Below are positions 61,194 through 64,000 of a stretch of 64,000 nucleotides of DNA, one piece after another. How positions within the stretch are numbered: position 1 is the stretch's first letter; the number at the start of each line of letters is the position of its first letter. Below the pieces are notes generated by a model. That model had not been told where the DNA came from. It did no database searches and saw only the letters and a program-made list of their open reading frames with translations. Source of the DNA: Armatimonadota bacterium (lineage in GTDB: Bacteria > Armatimonadota > Fimbriimonadia > Fimbriimonadales > Fimbriimonadaceae); assembly GCA_020161505.1 (NCBI GenBank), contig JAIUNY010000004.1:62001-126000 (forward strand), read 5' to 3'. Position numbers and translations under genes: made by a program.

Positions 61194-61880
61194 TCAGTCG
61201 TTTGCGCGTCTTCTGGAGCCTTCGACCACAATCGTAAACTCACCCTTTGCCGGTACAACCTTTTCGGAAGGCAAACTATTCAGAGAACCGCGCCAAATCT
61301 GCTCGTGCAGCTTTGTCAGCTCCCGGCAAATCGCCACTCGGCGATCCCCCAGAACATCATTGCATGCACTCAGGGTTTTCAAGAATCGATGGGGAGATTC
61401 GAAGAACACCAGGGTCATGGTGGAGTCCGCAAAGGGCTCCAAGATCTCTCGAATTGCTCCTGGTTTGCGGGGAAGGAATCCCAGAAAGGCGAAGCGCTGA
61501 GCAAAAAAGCCGCAAGCACTGAGTGCGGTCGTCACGGCACTCGCGCCAGGGATCGGTTCAACTTTGCCGCCTAGACTCCAAATTTCATCGGCGAGGAGGG
61601 CACCGGGATCGCTGATCCCCGGCGTACCGGCATCGGTCAGGAGGGCAAAGTCAGTCTCGCTCTCCACGACCCGCTCTGCGTACTCTCGGATCTTGGCCGG
61701 ATTTGTGTGCTCGTTCAGGATCAGAAACGGAACCTTGAGCTCCATCGCGGTGAGGAGTCGAGCCGAGACGCGGGTGTCCTCGACAAAGACGGCTTCAGAA
61801 TCGGCGAGGGCCGATTGAGCTCTTGGAGAGAAGTCCCCAAGATTCCCAATCGGCCCTGCAACGACCCGGAGGATTCCCAT
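61194..61880 (-). CDS. rsmI: 16S rRNA 2'-O-methyltransferase RsmI
   Basis: Methylates C1402 of 16S rRNA. The 228 residues begin ILRVVAGPIGNLGDFSPRA, then EDTRVSARLL (variant of the usual DTR-T-LL), LTDAGTPGISDPGALLADEI, IPGASAVTTALSACG and FESPHRFLKTL. These are the tetrapyrrole-methylase-fold motifs of the group. The C-terminal small domain of some RsmI proteins is short here. ATG 61880 is the family start. Confidence 0.93.
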   Translation of the reverse strand: MGILRVVAGPIGNLGDFSPRAQSALADSEAVFVEDTRVSARLLTAMELKVPFLILNEHTNPAKIREYAERVVESETDFALLTDAGTPGISDPGALLADEIWSLGGKVEPIPGASAVTTALSACGFFAQRFAFLGFLPRKPGAIREILEPFADSTMTLVFFESPHRFLKTLSACNDVLGDRRVAICRELTKLHEQIWRGSLNSLPSEKVVPAKGEFTIVVEGSRRRAND

Positions 61881-61887
61881 CCAGTTC

Positions 61888-63717
61888 TCAGTTGCCGGAT
61901 TGCGGCAGAACGCTCGGCGGAGGAATCGGAAGGTCTTCTTGCTTGTTGCCGCCGGTGGCGAGATCGGTGGCATCGCCGGTCTTGGGCGCGCCTCCGGTGC
62001 TCGGTGCTGTGCTCGTCGCTCCGGTCTTGTCAGCCTCTTCGGCCTTCTTCAGCTCAGCTTCTTCCTTCTTCAGACGCTCAGCTTCTTCCTTCGCGGCGGC
62101 ATCGGCAGCCGCCTTGGCTTCGGCTTCCTGCTTTTGATATTCGGCCTTCTCCGTCAACCAGCGATCGAGCTCGGCCTTCACCAGGTCATGCTGCTCTTGC
62201 GTGTAGTGCTTTTCCTTCAGCCCGGCCCCGTTGATCTGACTGATTTGGGAATAGAGCGACTCGCCCATCTGGTCGTAATCCGAGTTGAACTGGGCAACCT
62301 GGAGCAAGAAGTCGTGGCTGTCTTGATACCGCTTTTGCTCGTACAGGAACTGCGCGGCACTTAGTCGCAACGTGGGATCTTCGTACTCTTCCAGCACCCC
62401 ACTGATGGCTTCGAGGCGGGCATCCACCATCTCGATACGTTCGGCTGTGGTGGAAATGGAGTAAAGCTCCTCGGTCAATTTGTAGCGCGTGAGCTTGTTG
62501 AACCGAGCATCAATACTCGCGTCTGTAGTGTTGACCTTGTCCAGAAGCTCCGTCACCTTCGTCTTGAAGTCGGCTTGGTTGCTCCGAACTTCCTGGTCGT
62601 TGAGCAACCGGGTGGAAGCATAAAGATTCTCAAGGCCAGCATCGGCAAACTTGAGAGCCGCGCTATCAATGGCGGCTTCAATCGCTTCTTGGAGCTTCTG
62701 CTGAGCTCGGCCTTGCTGAGCGTTCTTCAGAAGTTCTGCCTTGTTCTTCTCAAAATCCTTCGGGAGATTCGGTGCGGCCTTGGTGAGCTTGAACAGAGCG
62801 GGGGAGCCGTTCTGGTTGATGACCTCAGAAACCTCACCCGGCTTCAGGGACAGCAGAGCCTTGAGGTCAGACTGCGATTCCACGGTAGCGCGGGGCAGGG
62901 TGACCTGTCGATCTTGCTCGGTCGATTTGGGCCAATACTTCTTTTGGGTGGCACCAAAGTCGGCACCGCCCTTGATCTCATCGAGAGCCTTGATGGCATC
63001 GTCTTCGCGCACCGAGATGTCCTTGGCAAGATCATTGAACCGGATGATCTGGAAGGTGAGATCGGTGTAGGAATTCTTGAGATCTTCTTCGGTGTACTTC
63101 TCTGCGGCTTGGAACTTCTCCAGGGCACCGTACATCAACAGCTGTGGCTCCACGCTTGGGCGCTTGGCGGCATCGTTGTAAGCCTCGACAAACTGGGTGA
63201 CGAGTTCGCCCTTCCACTCTGCCAGAGTCTTTCCACCCAGCATCGGCTTCAAAAGCTCGTCGATCTTCTGGGGCGTGGCGTCCAGCGGGATCATGCCAGA
63301 CATTTGCATCTGCGCAACCTGTCCGCGTGAGAACTCTTCGGCCATCTTTTCCGCGATGGGTTTCACGGTCTCGGCAGTCAGAACAACGCCCTTCTCTTTC
63401 GCGATCTGGCGCATCGCGCTCTCTTGCACCATTTGCACGAGCGTGGAACCGGTGATGGTGTATTCGCCATCCGGAGTTCCGCGCCCGCTGGTGCCTTGCA
63501 TGCGGTCGTGGTTGGTATTCACGCGGTCGTTGAACTCTTCAACTCCCACCTTGCGCCCGTTGATGGTGACCAGCGCGACAACGTCTTGCTTTTCCTGCCC
63601 GGGAGTGAAGAAAGGCATCGAGAAGACCATGCCCAGGATCATGAGAAGCGCGATGACGCCAAGGAAGACTTGGCATCCTTTCTTCTCCATCAATTTACGA
63701 ATACTGACAATATCCAC
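61888..63717 (-). CDS. Membrane-anchored SurA/PpiD-like peptidylprolyl isomerase
   Basis: A 609-residue periplasmic chaperone. GTG 63717 is preferred with AAGGA at 63727-63731. One membrane segment (VFLGVIALLMILGMVFSMPFF) is followed by a SurA-type N-terminal helical domain (GRKVGVEEFNDRVN; IAKEKGVVLTAETVKPIAEKM), then a PpiC-like parvulin core about 210-300 (FNDLAKDISVREDDAIKAL; GGADFGATQKKYWPKS; LSLKPGEVSEVINQNGSPALFKL). A helical region and a Lys/Glu/Ala-rich coiled coil (AEAKAAADAAAKEEAERLKK) end in a Pro/Gly tail. Outer-membrane protein folding is likely. It is 8 bases from rsmI. Confidence 0.83.
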   Translation of the reverse strand: MDIVSIRKLMEKKGCQVFLGVIALLMILGMVFSMPFFTPGQEKQDVVALVTINGRKVGVEEFNDRVNTNHDRMQGTSGRGTPDGEYTITGSTLVQMVQESAMRQIAKEKGVVLTAETVKPIAEKMAEEFSRGQVAQMQMSGMIPLDATPQKIDELLKPMLGGKTLAEWKGELVTQFVEAYNDAAKRPSVEPQLLMYGALEKFQAAEKYTEEDLKNSYTDLTFQIIRFNDLAKDISVREDDAIKALDEIKGGADFGATQKKYWPKSTEQDRQVTLPRATVESQSDLKALLSLKPGEVSEVINQNGSPALFKLTKAAPNLPKDFEKNKAELLKNAQQGRAQQKLQEAIEAAIDSAALKFADAGLENLYASTRLLNDQEVRSNQADFKTKVTELLDKVNTTDASIDARFNKLTRYKLTEELYSISTTAERIEMVDARLEAISGVLEEYEDPTLRLSAAQFLYEQKRYQDSHDFLLQVAQFNSDYDQMGESLYSQISQINGAGLKEKHYTQEQHDLVKAELDRWLTEKAEYQKQEAEAKAAADAAAKEEAERLKKEEAELKKAEEADKTGATSTAPSTGGAPKTGDATDLATGGNKQEDLPIPPPSVLPQSGN

Positions 63718-63818
63718 CGGTGTTGTCCTTGTAGGTTGGTGAACGATTGTGGCACTAACTCGGTTCCACCGGATTTCTCGTCGGGTCTGTTGATCCTGGC
63801 AAAAGCCGCACGAGACCC

Positions 63819-63886
63819 TTGACTGGTAGACAGAAGATGTGGTAATTGTGTTGAAAGATAGACGGAAAGGTGATGAACATCTGTCC
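63819..63886 (+). promoter_or_regulatory. Candidate promoter and LexA-type site upstream of lexA
   Basis: TTGACT at 63819-63824 could serve as -35, with GTAATT at 63842-63847 as a weak -10. The sequence GAAC-ATCT-GTCC at 63875-63886 differs by one base from the GAAC-N4-GTTC LexA box of Gram-positive bacteria and sits 18 bases before the lexA ATG. Autoregulation by LexA is expected in general; this particular site is only a candidate. Confidence 0.35.
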
Positions 63887-63904
63887 GGCTGTCGAGGCTC
63901 CGCT

Positions 63905-64000
63905 ATGGCAAAAGGACTGACGACTCGGCAAGAGGCCATTCTCCGATTTGTGGCAGATTATCAGCAAGAAGCTGGCTATCCGCCTTCGATCCGCGAGATC
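63905..64000 (+). CDS. lexA: LexA repressor (N-terminal part, cut by window edge)
   Basis: The first 32 codons are visible. They begin MAKGLTTRQEAILRFVADYQ and continue EAGYPPSIREI, the start of the winged helix-turn-helix of LexA, matching the family consensus T-x-RQ-x-x-IL and GYPPS-REI. The autoproteolytic C-terminal domain lies beyond the window. It controls the SOS response; pcrA in this window could be a target, but no site was seen there. Confidence 0.88.
   Translation, partial: MAKGLTTRQEAILRFVADYQQEAGYPPSIREI

Noticed and set aside
59542-61500. 652-codon plus-strand frame across the lipoprotein and Wza-like genes
   Set aside because: Crosses a strong bidirectional terminator and lies opposite the Wza-like gene.

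Overview
The window is a gene-dense stretch of a GC-rich (about 58-60 %) diderm bacterial chromosome. Signs of a Gram-negative-type envelope are an Lpt lipopolysaccharide-export cluster, a Wza-type export protein, a membrane-anchored SurA-like PPIase, an LpxH-like phosphatase and TatC. These occur together with PEP-CTERM proteins, type II pseudopilins, a DUF3084 protein beside an RNase H-fold protein, and a LexA of the usual kind. That mixture fits Armatimonadota (Fimbriimonas-like) best. This placement is inferred from gene content and no marker gene was compared. No tRNA, rRNA, CRISPR array or intact transposon was seen.

1-18 kb: a secreted hydrolase, then a complete four-gene trans-4-hydroxy-L-proline degradation operon on the minus strand (epimerase, D-hydroxyproline dehydrogenase, deaminase, alpha-ketoglutarate semialdehyde dehydrogenase). 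Next come two tiny Trp-rich proteins, ribH, a secreted protein of unknown function, an orphan cheW and a thioredoxin-fold protein that has lost its CXXC. A long minus-strand run follows: rlmN, lptC-like, lptA-like, lptB, an LptF/G permease, DUF3084 and an RNase H-fold protein.

18-33 kb: accessory material. It holds an N-terminally anchored protein with a pseudopilin-like tail, an Imm5-like immunity protein without a toxin, two pseudopilins, a PEP-CTERM exo/endonuclease-fold protein, lipA, and an orphan secreted protein. That orphan is bounded by lipA and by a second in-frame copy of the last lipA codons. Then come an orphan chemoreceptor, a DEAD-box helicase with an Arg-rich repeat tail, a winged-helix regulator, a PEP-CTERM HAF-repeat protein with a strong inverted repeat at its promoter, and folE2.

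33-44 kb: a minus-strand envelope-lipid run (MGDG-synthase-like glycosyltransferase, membrane protein, LpxH-like phosphatase) facing a GT39-type glycosyltransferase. An excisionase-type antitoxin follows, with a PIN toxin gene broken by a single-base frameshift. The rest is an ALDH7-type dehydrogenase, an HD-domain hydrolase and several orphan secreted proteins.

44-64 kb: an FAD oxidoreductase, the yvcK-gmk-coaBC run, a secreted protein ending in a pilin-head-like domain, DAHP synthase, an MrfA-like helicase, tatC, a Gly-rich secreted protein, PcrA/UvrD, a lipoprotein, a Wza-like protein, rsmI, a SurA-like protein, and the first 32 codons of lexA at the right edge. Several genes overlap by a few bases (ATGA, TGATG, GTGTGA), so translational coupling is common.
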